NCBI GenBank assembly: GCA_947396885.1
Contig: OX377202.1
Location: forward strand, 18,786,001-18,850,000
DNA from: Heligmosomoides polygyrus polygyrus
Taxonomy: Eukaryota; Nematoda; Chromadorea; Rhabditida; Heligmosomidae
Length of the DNA stretch: 64,000 bases
Reading direction: 5' to 3'
The notes beneath the pieces were generated by a model, which did no database searches, was not told the DNA's origin, and was given only the letters and a program-made list of their open reading frames with translations. This document shows positions 58,901-64,000 of this stretch, one piece after another. The position numbers were made by a program, and so were the translations under genes. The stretch's first letter is position 1, and each line of letters starts with the position of its first letter.

Positions 58901-59024
58901 CAGCGACTCGCAGCAGCAGCAGCAACCGCAGCAGCTGCGAAAGGCGTCGGTGGACTCGGCGAAGAGGACGCGGTTCAGCGACACGGTGTCGGTGATCAGC
59001 GCCGAGTCGCTGTGCCGGCGGTAG
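37020..59024 (+). CDS. single-pass membrane protein gene, three exons, family unknown
   Basis: Joining 37020-37147, 54783-55006 and 58630-59024 gives 248 residues without a stop; the introns are in phase 2 and phase 1. Residues 1 to about 20 form a signal peptide (MGKVFVVGAMVVMASWQVTN). The ectodomain, about residues 21-86, has Cys 25, 28, 32 and 80, sequons at N20, N37 and N42, a poly-Ser patch, and RRKR at 68-71 that fits proprotein-convertase cleavage. Residues 87-110 (MLLIPLSIAMIPIILCALIM then CTCCC) form a transmembrane helix ending in Cys residues that could be palmitoylated. The 130-residue tail is Ser/Gln-rich with RKAS and QQQQQ. I infer a type I plasma-membrane protein with intracellular signalling or scaffolding contacts. 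I recognise no named homologue. Hookworm-sized introns (17.6 and 3.6 kb) are filled with repeats. Confidence 0.7.
38353..38513. mobile_element. 161-bp Harbinger-like MITE with TAA target duplication
   Basis: Terminal inverted repeats GGCCTCTGTTATACTCCC (left) and GGGAGTATAACAGAGGCC (right) are perfect, and similarity continues a few bases inward. TAA flanks both ends (38350-38352, 38514-38516). A 3-bp TWA duplication is the hallmark of PIF/Harbinger insertion (family knowledge). The GC-rich interior has no frame. Confidence 0.85.
38545..38738. mobile_element. fold-back MITE, GGGSCGGATTCATC family, copy C
   Basis: CTCCGGATTCATCAACGAAT opens and GAGATTGATGAATCC closes. Inside, GGTAGAGGGGCG...CATACCC on the left pairs with TACTTACCCAATGG...CTCTCTACC on the right. 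It is most similar to copy B. Confidence 0.7.
39409..39562 (-). repeat. SINE family 1, decayed 3' two-thirds
   Basis: TGGGATGCGTCATTTACTCT, GGCCTACAATGACCAGATGA and CCAGACGAGTGTGGTAACCA follow the minus-strand SINE order. Confidence 0.5.
39766..39900 (+). repeat. SINE family 1 (host copy), 5' half
   Basis: GCTTGGTAGAGCAATTGGAG is the head, and GTTCGAGTCTCCCGTCCAGG the B-box. It breaks at GGACGAATAAA and resumes at 40193. Older than the copy inserted in it. Confidence 0.7.
39901..40192 (-). repeat. SINE family 1, full length, inserted in another SINE
   Basis: A complete minus-strand copy, from AAAGAACAGCGTTACACAAT to CAACTGCACTACACGCGCCC. TTGGACGAATAAA (39888-39900) and TTGGGACAAATAAA (40193-40206) flank it and look like a target-site duplication. 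It has a CATTATGTAGCAGGA insertion where others read CCCGGAGGGA. Confidence 0.82.
40193..40680 (+). repeat. SINE family 1 (host copy), 3' half split by a MITE
   Basis: AAAACACTGAATTGTCCATC to AATTGCCTCC (40274), then after the MITE ACATCCCGTAGAAGTAGAAT to GCCGTCCTGTATCCTTACCC. Together with 39766-39900 it rebuilds one SINE. Confidence 0.8.
40274..40607. mobile_element. fold-back MITE, GGGSCGGATTCATC family, copy D
   Basis: GGCCCGGATTCATAAACG at the left and CGATGAATCTGGGCC at the right are inverted. Inner arms carry ACCGGCGGTAA and TTACCGTT/AACGG-type repeats. It interrupts a SINE between CGCCTCC and ACATCCCGTAG, giving an unambiguous insertion. Confidence 0.8.
41905..42030 (-). pseudogene. 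LINE C-terminal fragment
   Basis: The minus strand reads DFFVKVPNYRCDAVRLPPAR then GNHWATLACDRDS. These correspond to the SDFF.K.L.E..DALR.PR.R..HWATLARDRD block at the end of RTE-like LINEs, as also seen at 23400. Only about 40 codons remain. Confidence 0.6.
42641..42936 (+). repeat. SINE family 1, full length
   Basis: TGGGCGCGTGTAGCGCAGTT keeps a consensus A-box. ATTTCCCGCCTAACTCAACC and GACGTCATTTATCCTTTATCC (two TTTATCC units) are present. Confidence 0.87.
44230..45510. mobile_element. AT-rich TIR element, copy 2
   Basis: GGACACTCTTCTAAGCAAG at 44237 corresponds to the left end of the 6.5-kb element. AATTCGGCGTGAAAATGG at 45439 and GACGTGAAAACTGC match its right flank. Internal words such as TACGCCATGCCTCCATCTAA also occur near 10815 and TTTTATAAAATTTTAAACG near 7050. 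No transposase frame. Confidence 0.5.
45076..45115. repeat. (TTTA)n microsatellite
   Basis: Eight to nine TTTA units inside the AT-rich element. Confidence 0.9.
45588..45775. mobile_element. fold-back MITE, GGGSCGGATTCATC family, copy E
   Basis: Left arm GGCCGGATGCATCAACGACT...TTTAACAGAGAAAAT. Right arm ATTTTCTCTGTTAAAC...AGTCGTTGATGGATCCGGCC. Arms are about 60 bases with few mismatches and the loop about 60. Confidence 0.85.
45780..46480. other. GC-rich island inside intron 1, possible alternative exon or promoter
   Basis: Sharp GC rise between AT-rich flanks. ATG at 45854 opens MAAEELPLVSGAKSRLRFRF then EPSERAESVGVSAGYFRTKL, ending at 46034. It is non-repetitive and coding-like but without a clear donor. 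TTCTTCTTCTGCACAG at 46133-46148 resembles an acceptor. It could be an alternative first exon of the surrounding gene or a small nested gene. I have no family match. Confidence 0.25.
46660..46957 (-). repeat. SINE family 1, full length
   Basis: AAAGGATAAAGGGATGAACG carries a small insertion in the tail. GGCCATACAATGACTTGCGG and CCAACTGCGCTACACGCGCCC are present. The upstream TATTAGGTCATACGGAAAG (46608) looks like a solitary mariner-type terminus. Confidence 0.87.
47270..47390. repeat. AT-rich direct repeat
   Basis: AACATTT(T/C)AATATTTTT followed by TTTATTTTGAAA occurs at about 47281 and 47331. Confidence 0.6.
47701..47910 (+). repeat. SINE family 1, 5' truncated
   Basis: It begins at AAGCCTTCCTTCCGGGGGTC. 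The 3' part GACAACCCGTAGAAGTAGAA...GCCGTCCTTTGTCC is nearly consensus. The tRNA-like head is absent, as expected of incomplete reverse transcription. Confidence 0.85.
48408..48525 (+). repeat. SINE family 1, 3' fragment
   Basis: GCCAAATGCGCATTCGAAGA, TTTTGCATGGCGCATCTCAA and GCCGTCCTTTGTCC are present. Two further scraps of the family lie at 49214-49237 (plus) and 49351-49395 (minus). Confidence 0.65.
49826..49930 (+). mobile_element. solitary mariner-type terminus
   Basis: ATTAGGTTGGCCAAAACGTT followed by CTGGCGGTTC resembles the TTAGGTTG..C mariner end also used by the hairpin element at 53494. No matching second terminus was seen. Adjacent sequence is AT-rich and non-coding. Confidence 0.4.
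50161..50432 (+). repeat. SINE family 1, head truncated
   Basis: CTGGTTCGGGTTTCCCGCCC and GTGAGTGTATTGGTTCCAGA are present. The A-box is replaced by GTAGCCTATTGAGAAGGGG. A second partial copy (TCAACCAAGCTTTCCATTCT) follows at 50454-50560. Confidence 0.75.
51149..51194. repeat. (TTTA)n microsatellite
   Basis: About eleven ATTT units. Confidence 0.9.
51911..52205 (+). repeat. SINE family 1, full length, near consensus
   Basis: GGGCTTATGGAGCGCAGCCGG (head), GACTTGTCTGGGAAGGATAA and GCCGTCCTTTATCCTTTATC are present. It directly follows TTATTTATTT, so insertion beside a TTTA tract is likely. A 3' scrap of another copy is at 52318-52375. Confidence 0.88.
52873..52935. repeat. (TTTA)n microsatellite
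   Basis: About fifteen uninterrupted ATTT units, about 55 bases before a young minus-strand SINE. Confidence 0.92.
52990..53283 (-). repeat. SINE family 1, full length, youngest-looking copy
   Basis: The tail has consecutive GGATAAA units (AAAGGATAAAGGATAAAGGA). ACTTCTACGGGATGTCGTGG, ATTTGGCCATACAATGACTT and CCTCCGGCTGCGCCACACGC are near consensus. Confidence 0.9.
53494..54544. mobile_element. 1.05-kb near-perfect hairpin element with mariner-like ends
   Basis: The left arm, TAGGTTGTCCCATTAGTCCC to about 53990, is mirrored by the right arm, about 54060 to GGGGACTTAGGGGACAACCTA. Arms are nearly 490 bases with an estimated 90% identity by eye and a loop of about 70. TA at each extremity fits mariner/Tc1 target duplication. 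Paired landmarks are GAAATCTGCAGTGAATCG, CAATTTGGGACGTCC and AATAAACGCGACACA. No transposase frame; open frames here are shadows. It lies in intron 1, 240 bases before exon 2. Confidence 0.88.
54783..55006 (+). CDS. exon 2: ectodomain, cleavage-like site and transmembrane helix
   Basis: The acceptor GTTTCAG|C completes codon 43 as Ser and creates the sequon N-S-T across the junction. It encodes residues 44-117: TDTTDLLEDVQQLQQ, a Ser/Pro run, HHRRKREAEVEFRAC, and the membrane span from MLLIPLS to CALIM followed by CTCCCGPKESR. The donor GAG|GTTCGT is weaker than consensus. It was preferred because it gives phase 1, exactly matching exon 3. The frame stays open to 55170, so a longer exon or a readthrough isoform is possible. 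Confidence 0.65.
55960..56110. repeat. imperfect direct repeat, AT-rich
   Basis: TTTAGCA(T/C)AAAAG.TTACAG...GATTA.CAAAAGCA occurs at 55969 and 56062. Function unknown. Confidence 0.55.
56196..57129. mobile_element. Tc1-like fold-back element with transposase remnants in both arms
   Basis: The ends TACAGGGTGCGTAAAA and TTTTACGCACCCTGTA are perfect inverted repeats with TA at the extremities. The arms (56196-56428 and 56890-57129) are inverted copies of the transposase C-terminus: minus strand ...KAWNEIDGD.LRRTVDACPRR, plus strand VKAWNEIDVDHLRRTVDAFP then RRLRPCI. Between them a plus-strand frame reads KPYFFQRDYTPAQSRRLF (about 56682-56735), the second catalytic Asp context. It is a non-autonomous derivative built from two 3' ends of a Tc1-like element. 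Confidence 0.82.
57181..57376. repeat. 196-bp palindrome made of two tRNA-like heads (SINE family 2)
   Basis: TGTTATAACGATGTTTTGTT opens and CATCGTTATAACA closes. Each arm carries GATCAAAACTCTAGCGCC and a T-arm (GCGGGACTCGAACCCGCA; GTGTGGGTTAGAATTCCTCC) in opposite orientation. The non-paired centre is TTGTGTTCATCCAAAC. Sequence to the right (57377-57420) continues with the family 2 tail. Confidence 0.8.
57739..58012 (+). repeat. SINE family 1, diverged
   Basis: GTCGTAGCGCCATCGGAGTA (head), CCCTGGTTCGTGTCCTACCC (B-box) and GATGCGTGGCGCATCCCAAA are present. The tail is TTTTGCCC. Confidence 0.72.
58630..59024 (+). CDS. exon 3: cytoplasmic tail
   Basis: The acceptor TGTGTTTAG|GG completes Gly118. 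It encodes KLPDDFLSSFPMSKKRCQMN, SEDMELEFRDGYVQRKDSAR, KFSTVVSYIEARRESQW, an acidic Ser/Thr stretch, QQQQQPQQLRKASVDSAKRT and SVISAESLCRR with TAG at 59022. Codons prefer G/C at position three, unlike the flanks. RKAS and RRES are basic-Ser motifs of the kind phosphorylated by PKA-type kinases (inference). Antisense frames over this exon are shadows. Confidence 0.72.
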
Positions 59025-59495
59025 GACGGCGTCGACGAGTAGGGAAGTACAGGTGTCACCTTCTCACATGATCTCGTAACTCCATAGCGAAACTGCCGTC
59101 AAACGAGTTCGCTGAAAGCACCTCTTGCGTGGCGCGATGCGCTGCGAAGCGGCTGGCTGGCTGCGGTCAGCACTGGCGCTCATCTGCGCCACCAGCCGAG
59201 CCGGTTGGAGCAGATGCGGCGCGAAGGGCGCATGACAGCCGCCAGTCAGTTCGACGTGCCGGATCGGTCAGGCGATAGGTGGAGTCAGGATTAGCATTGC
59301 CTAGTTGCTCGCTTTAAGCGCGTCGTTCGAGTAGGTGCCGCAGGCCGAGAACAGCGCGGCGCCGCCACCTCGTTCCCCAGGGGGACACGGGCTGGGCGCC
59401 GCGCCAAGCCGACTCAAAGCACTCTGTTTGTAAATACGTTCTATCACAGCCATTCTATACGTGTTCGTCGTGTGAATAATATTGCGATAAAATTT
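59025..59495 (+). other. probable 3' UTR with hairpin, PUF site and polyA signal
   Basis: GC-rich start, then AT-rich end. TGTAAATA at 59429-59436 matches the UGUANAUA element of PUF proteins. GATAAA at 59486-59491 is a plausible weak polyA signal. An imperfect stem pairs GCGCTCATCTGCGCCA (59177-59192) with TGGAGCAGATGCGGCGC (59206-59222). Confidence 0.45.
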
Positions 59496-59499
59496 GATG

Positions 59500-60114
59500 T
59501 CAGTTGCCGATCAGCTACAGCTTTACAACGAGATCGAAATCTGCCGATGGGCAACAATCGCTGTCGCTTCAGAATAGGTCTAGTGTGCTAGAGTTAGAGA
59601 TCGCTATGCTGACATATTATACTAGGGAAGGGTCTGAAGCGTATTTCTGGACGGCGAAAGCTAATCATATAGGAAGGACCTCCACTCCTCAGTCTATCTA
59701 TTTACCATTATTCAGACACTGGGAGAGGTCACCTGCCGGTGAGAAATGGGTGAACTAACATTGCACTGGTAGATGACCTGATTTCGACCTAGGTCGCGGT
59801 CGAAGACCTACAGATGACCGGGAAGGGGGTTTTTGCAGTGGACGTGAATCTCTCCACGCTTTTTACCCGTACTGTGAAGATAAGGATTATTAGGCTTAGT
59901 TTCGGTCTATCCGGACATCCCAAGAGGTGTGACTATACATATTGCTCTAAAGCTGTAATAACTCATGGGCGACTCACAGATTTTTATTACTCAAGCAATA
60001 GCGACAGCCAACAAATTGTAAAACTTGTACGTTTAAAGGAGGATAAAAGTGTGTTAGAAGTATAATCCAACTCTCTTGAGACGCAGTAAGCGGAACCAAT
60101 AATGCCACATTATA
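59500..60114. other. no recognisable gene
   Basis: Two short frames of about 83 codons lack domain signals, and no repeat shared with the window was noticed. Confidence 0.35.
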
Positions 60115-60122
60115 GTTCGTAC

Positions 60123-61244
60123 CAGGGGTGCACACGAAATTCTGGGCGTTAAATTTTCTTAACGAATTTTTTTAACGGAAATTTTTCGTTAAATTTCCGG
60201 TAAATCGTTAAATTTCGTTAAAAAATACATTTAGCTGTAAACCACTGTTTCAACTGAAAAAAGGAAAACCTTATACGTTTCAACTTCAGGAGATCAACAG
60301 CTAACGTTCAAGGAATGGAGTGTAACACTGCAATGGAAAATAAACAAATCATCATCAACAAACACAGAAAAATAAACAAGCCTTCAGCAACAAATTATCT
60401 ACAGGGCATAGAATAAGAACAACTATGGAATTACCATTCAAGGCAAGATGATCATCGGTAAGGCATCCTGAAATGTGCGATCAGGCAGGTACCCGGAGTT
60501 CCACCCTTTCCTAGTTCTTTTGTTAGACTGTTCTACGAACATGTGCAATCTCCGTGCAGGCACCAGCCCAAGTACAGAAAGAATTAATAAAAATACAGTA
60601 AAAACCCCTATCAGTGGAATGTTAACACGTTGACGAAAGCAAAATTTTCGATTACATGGTGCGTGGGACCAATCATATCTTTGCAACGTCGGGACAGTGA
60701 TACGACATCATGTCACTCGGTCCCACACTGCCGAGAAGGTGTGACACGCCGTCTTCGTGTTAACGTTCAGGAAAGGTAGCTTTTCAAGTTTTCGTTATTA
60801 GCGTTTTTGTAAAATAGCTTAAAATACGTCGAATACGTCCAGCGGCCGAAAACATTCGCTCAGTCTCGACTGCTCCAGGTGGGCAAAAGTAGCTTGAGGT
60901 GAGAATAGGCATATCTTACGAGGTTAGACCAGTATCTTTACACGCTACACGTGCCCCAAAATGTATTATTTCTAAAAATTCAAAACGAATTGAATTGATA
61001 AAAACATCAAAATATTCTTGCTGATTTCAACAGTTTTCCAGGAACAGTTCTAATCAGGAGGAAGAGACCTGCAACATTAGAGAATACTGAGGGTAAATGT
61101 GATAAGCTCACTGAGAAAAAAGTCCGTTAAAAATTCCGTTAAATTCCTAAAAATTTCCGTTAAGTCGTTAAGCCAGATTTTACCGAAAAATGCCGTTAAT
61201 TCGTTAAATTCGTTAAATCGTTAGCCGTTAAATGTGCACCCCTG
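60123..61244. mobile_element. hAT-like non-autonomous element, 8-bp target duplication
   Basis: The ends CAGGGGTGCACA and TGTGCACCCCTG are perfect 12-bp inverted repeats. The flanks GTTCGTAC (60115-60122) and GTTCGCAC (61245-61252) differ by one base and fit the 8-bp hAT duplication. CGTTAAAT subterminal repeats crowd both ends. No transposase is present. The interior is shared with the older copy at 1450-2434. Confidence 0.87.
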
Positions 61245-61959
61245 GTTCGCACTTTGAGCTTTCACGACTCCTATCCAAACGAAAAATCCAACCTGCTGTA
61301 GTGCTCGTAGTATTAACACAACTGCAACATCAGAAATAAACTTACAGGGCTTTCTGTGATGCGCGCCACAAACGTGTTTCCTAGAGCAGTTTTTCGAACA
61401 TTTGCTATGTCTGGTAGTGAAGGTCTTTCTCATATAACCAGGATCATTTCACTACAGTATGATCGAATGCCTTTTTCTGAATTACTAGATTGCTGAACAT
61501 ATACATAATGCTTCTTAAAATGTGCTACTTACATGATTATGTACGGTTCAGTATTTCTGAACATATCCACCTAATAAGGTGCATCATTTAGGCTTTGTAA
61601 AGCAGAATTCCGGCAAGCACCTACTTCTCCTGTGCTCATAAGACTAAAAATTGACTGGATGACTATGAAAAAATTGTTCAATCGAACGCAACAACTGACA
61701 AAACGTTATAAAGTAAAAAAGTCACTGACGTGGCTCGAAATAATACCGCTTGATGAGAGTAGACTTCGGTGGGTTCACCTAGTAGAATATCTTGCTTTTG
61801 AACATTTCATCAAAATATTTCACTATTTCTCAGGAACGTCATCCTTTCTGCACGTGGTCATGATTTCTGTATACATGTTTGGTGATTATGTTTCCCATAA
61901 ATAGACTGCATAGGCAGTTCAAGACAAAAGGACTATAGAAAGCAACCGGATTGTGCGCA

Positions 61960-62180
61960 TTTACTTCGTCCTATCAACAGCGCGAATAATGGTGTTTGGG
62001 GGAACAGTTCCACAAGTGTCTCCGACTTTTCCAGGCTCTGAGGAAGGCGACGACGCCGAAATGTCAGCCGTAATAAAGTTGATGACAATCTTGGTCAACA
62101 GCTGAACAATCTCAAGAAAGCGTGGGCTCTTCTCTGCGCATTTCTGAGCGTCCGCATTCAGAAGACGTGTCACCGATGTT
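61960..62180 (+). mobile_element. Penelope-like element 3' fragment
   Basis: TCCAGGCTCTGAGGAAGGCG to CCGTAATAAAGTTGATGACA aligns with 3093-3150 downstream of the PLE nuclease. The coding part is absent. Exact ends are not visible. Confidence 0.5.
62025..62079 (+). ncRNA. candidate hammerhead ribozyme of a Penelope-like element
   Basis: Stem I outer: ACTTT (62025-62029) with AAAGT (62075-62079). Stem I inner: GGCT (62034-62037) with AGCC (62066-62069). Core box CTGAGGA (62038-62044) fits CUGANGA. Stem II GGCG-ACGA-CGCC (62046-62057) is perfect, then GAAA (62058-62061), TGTC (62062-62065) with C at the cleavage position. Stem III would be almost absent within one molecule, as reported for minimal PLE hammerheads. 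An extra A (62045) beside the core box is a deviation. Activity is inference. Confidence 0.55.
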
Positions 62181-62559
62181 CACAACGGGCACACAGATTC
62201 AGAGGATGCGTAGCCGATGTCATGCAACGAGAATCTGAATTCAAAAGAGGTAGCACCGACGTTTCGTATCGAGTGTCTGATTTCGGAAGAAGGGTCAACG
62301 GTGCACTGTAACGAGTGCTCTTAGTAATGAGAACGGATGCGGAGCAACCCTGGGGCAGAATTACTGAGCAGCACCAACCAATGACGTTACAGGATGGTCT
62401 AAAGAGAATGCCTATGATGAACGTACGGAAGTGGAGAACGGCTTCACACCGTAAATGTACCCAAGAGAACCTAGATAATAGCGGATTTTAAGTTTGTCGG
62501 AACAATTGCTAGTATAAAAATGTGTCTCGTTTTTGCTAAGTCTTTAAGCCCAAGGAGTA

Positions 62560-62830
62560 GGGAGTCATTGGAGCCACCGGCCCCGCGGCATCGCGGTGCC
62601 CTCACGACGCTGGGATCTATCATACGCCCGCGGTGCCAACAAGCGGTTCGGGGCGCATTGAAGCGTAGTGGCGTAGCTTCATGCGAAGATGTGGGGAGAG
62701 CGTTCAGTTCTAGGGTGATGAATCAGCTTTGCATTTCAACTCACTGCCTGAGATTTGAGGGGTCTTGACGTCTACACAATTTTCGGGCGATTTCTGCACA
62801 TCTTTCCAGCTGTGTGCTGGAAAGACCTGG
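62560..62830 (+). repeat. copy of the 23.7-kb interspersed repeat
   Basis: CGGTGCCCTCACGACGCTGG, AGCGGTTCGGGGCGCATTGA and TGAGGGGTCTTGACGTCTAC match 23705-23885. Here it runs directly into LINE coding. Confidence 0.65.
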
Positions 62831-63290
62831 GCTATACGGAAGCAGGATGAACACGCAATCAGGGTCGCGCAGCGTGAAATCGAGAGGACGATGGTCGGAG
62901 TGACACGACTCACGCAAGTGAGAGAAGGCCTCCGGAGTTCGGGCTTCGCCGTCGTTCGATGATTAGAGACGTTGTCGCATGGGCCAAGTTGTCGAAAATT
63001 AGGTGATTCGGCCACGTAATGGGCCTCGCAGACACACGCAGGACGAGAGCCGTTGCCAACTGAATTCCACGGGATGAAAAGAGAACACCAGAACGCCTAC
63101 CAACGCATTGGTCGGACTTCTTCCCTGAATTGAAGCCCTGAACGAACGATATGACGCTCTTCGTGTCCCTCGAGCGAGGAGGATCCATTGGTGCACTCTG
63201 GCACGCGACAGGGGCGAAAGGAGGCGCTGTTGGCGACCGCTCAAGCAAGTCGATGATCAAAGGGACGACAGGTGACACAGGTCTGCTGTG
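62830..63290 (+). pseudogene. LINE C-terminal coding, degenerate
   Basis: The plus strand reads RKQDEHAIRVAQREIERTMV, GVTRLTQVREGLRSS, VVAWAKLSKIR-stop-FGHVMG, RTRAVAN-stop-IPRDEKRT, THWSDFFPELK and, after a frame change, GSIGALWHATGAKGG. The order and motifs (AWAKL.KIRW.GHVM, R.PTRWSDFF) are those of the region after the RT domain in RTE-like LINEs. Several stops and frameshifts. Confidence 0.72.
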
Positions 63291-63796
63291 GAGGGTAAGA
63301 TTGTTGCGATTTGTTTATTACTGACCGGTTCTTAACCACTAGTGAATTGAAGATTATTCATTCGTTTATTCATCCATCCATTCATAACAGTGCTATTGAT
63401 AAGACACGGTATACACACTGACGGAGAAAATAAGTAACTGGTTGAAAAACAAAAGGCTGAAAAAAACATACAAAAAACAAAAATAACTGAACGGGAGAGG
63501 AGAGATAAACAGTCCCAACTTAGAGAAGTGAGAAAATTTAATCCAAAAAAGGAAAGGGAAACGATAAGTTAGAGCTCAACTGGAGCAAAATCAGTGCAAT
63601 GGAGCTTAAAGTCATTCCTTTGATTTTTGCTGAGGAAGTACTAACCTACAGTTTGTCGAGCCATGAGTTAGACGATAGCAGATGGTATTCAATATACGAT
63701 GTATGCACGTTCAGCGCCAGTGATACACAGACACAAAGTGCATGAAGCCGAAGGACTTGTCGGAATACGGACAGGATATAAAAGCTACATATTGAA

Positions 63797-64000
63797 TGCG
63801 TGTAGCGCAGTAGGAAGAGGTGCAGGCTGTCGCGTGCACCCGATACTGTGCTCATGGTTTGGATTTCCCGCCCAGGCGAAACAAGCCTTCCATCCCTTCG
63901 GGGTCGGTGAATTGGTACCAGACTTGTCTGGGAAGGATAAATCGCTCACTTGTTTATCGGCTGGCATGCGCAATTAATTGTGTGGCCAAATACACATTAC
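63797..64000 (+). repeat. SINE family 1, cut by the window edge
   Basis: GCGTGTAGCGCAGTAGGAAG (consensus A-box), TGGTTTGGATTTCCCGCCCAG and GACTTGTCTGGGAAGGATAA are present. The 3' part lies beyond 64000. Confidence 0.88.

Noticed and set aside
58591..59071. 161-codon plus frame and minus frames over exon 3
   Set aside because: Shadows of exon 3; Gly/Arg-rich composition from third-position G/C in the real frame.
1..64000. CRISPR array, prophage or bacterial operon
   Set aside because: No regularly spaced repeats, ribosome-binding sites or dense ORFs; introns, SINEs and eukaryotic transposons dominate.

Overview
The window is eukaryotic, repeat-rich, gene-poor DNA, most probably from a clade V (strongylid) parasitic nematode such as a hookworm. 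That assignment is inference. It rests on a consensus TTTCAG acceptor directly in front of the one convincing start codon (as in spliced-leader trans-splicing), very long introns packed with repeats, a degenerate mariner transposase of the kind called 'bandit' in Ancylostoma, remnants of RTE-like LINEs, Penelope-like GIY-YIG fragments, and one abundant tRNA-derived SINE. There are no bacterial operons, CRISPR arrays or intact tRNA/rRNA genes.

One protein-coding gene is supported. Three plus-strand exons (37020-37147, 54783-55006, 58630-59024) join in compatible phases into a 248-residue single-pass membrane protein. It has a signal peptide, a short Cys/N-glycan ectodomain with an R-R-K-R cleavage-like site, one transmembrane helix running into CTCCC, and a 130-residue Ser/Gln-rich cytoplasmic tail. 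Intron 1 is 17.6 kb and intron 2 is 3.6 kb. I do not recognise the family.

Layout. 1-3.3 kb: LINE fragment, two Penelope-like (PLE) fragments and an old copy of a hAT-like element. 4-13.6 kb: SINEs, AT-rich fold-back elements and a 2.9-kb segment bounded by inverted repeats. 13.2-17.1 kb: degenerate LINE reverse transcriptase and a mariner pseudogene carrying a nested SINE. 17.3-23.6 kb: SINEs, a second tRNA-like repeat family, a split Tc1-like transposase and fold-back MITEs. 23.7-27.9 kb: gag-like zinc-knuckle remnant, GC-rich GTC-repeat island and duplicated repeats. 28-36.6 kb: mostly SINEs. 36.6-59.5 kb: the gene, its introns filled with SINEs, MITEs and fold-back elements. 59.5-64 kb: hAT-like element with target-site duplication, PLE 3' end, LINE C-terminal coding and a SINE running off the edge.

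The most interesting signals are two candidate hammerhead-ribozyme cores in PLE 3' regions (3091-3142 and 62025-62079), a 1.05-kb near-perfect hairpin transposon (53494-54544), a head-to-head tRNA-like palindrome (57181-57376), a Tc1-like fold-back element (56196-57129) and a SINE-in-SINE-plus-MITE nest (39766-40680). All coordinates and similarities were read by eye; boundaries of diverged repeats are accurate to about 10-20 bases.
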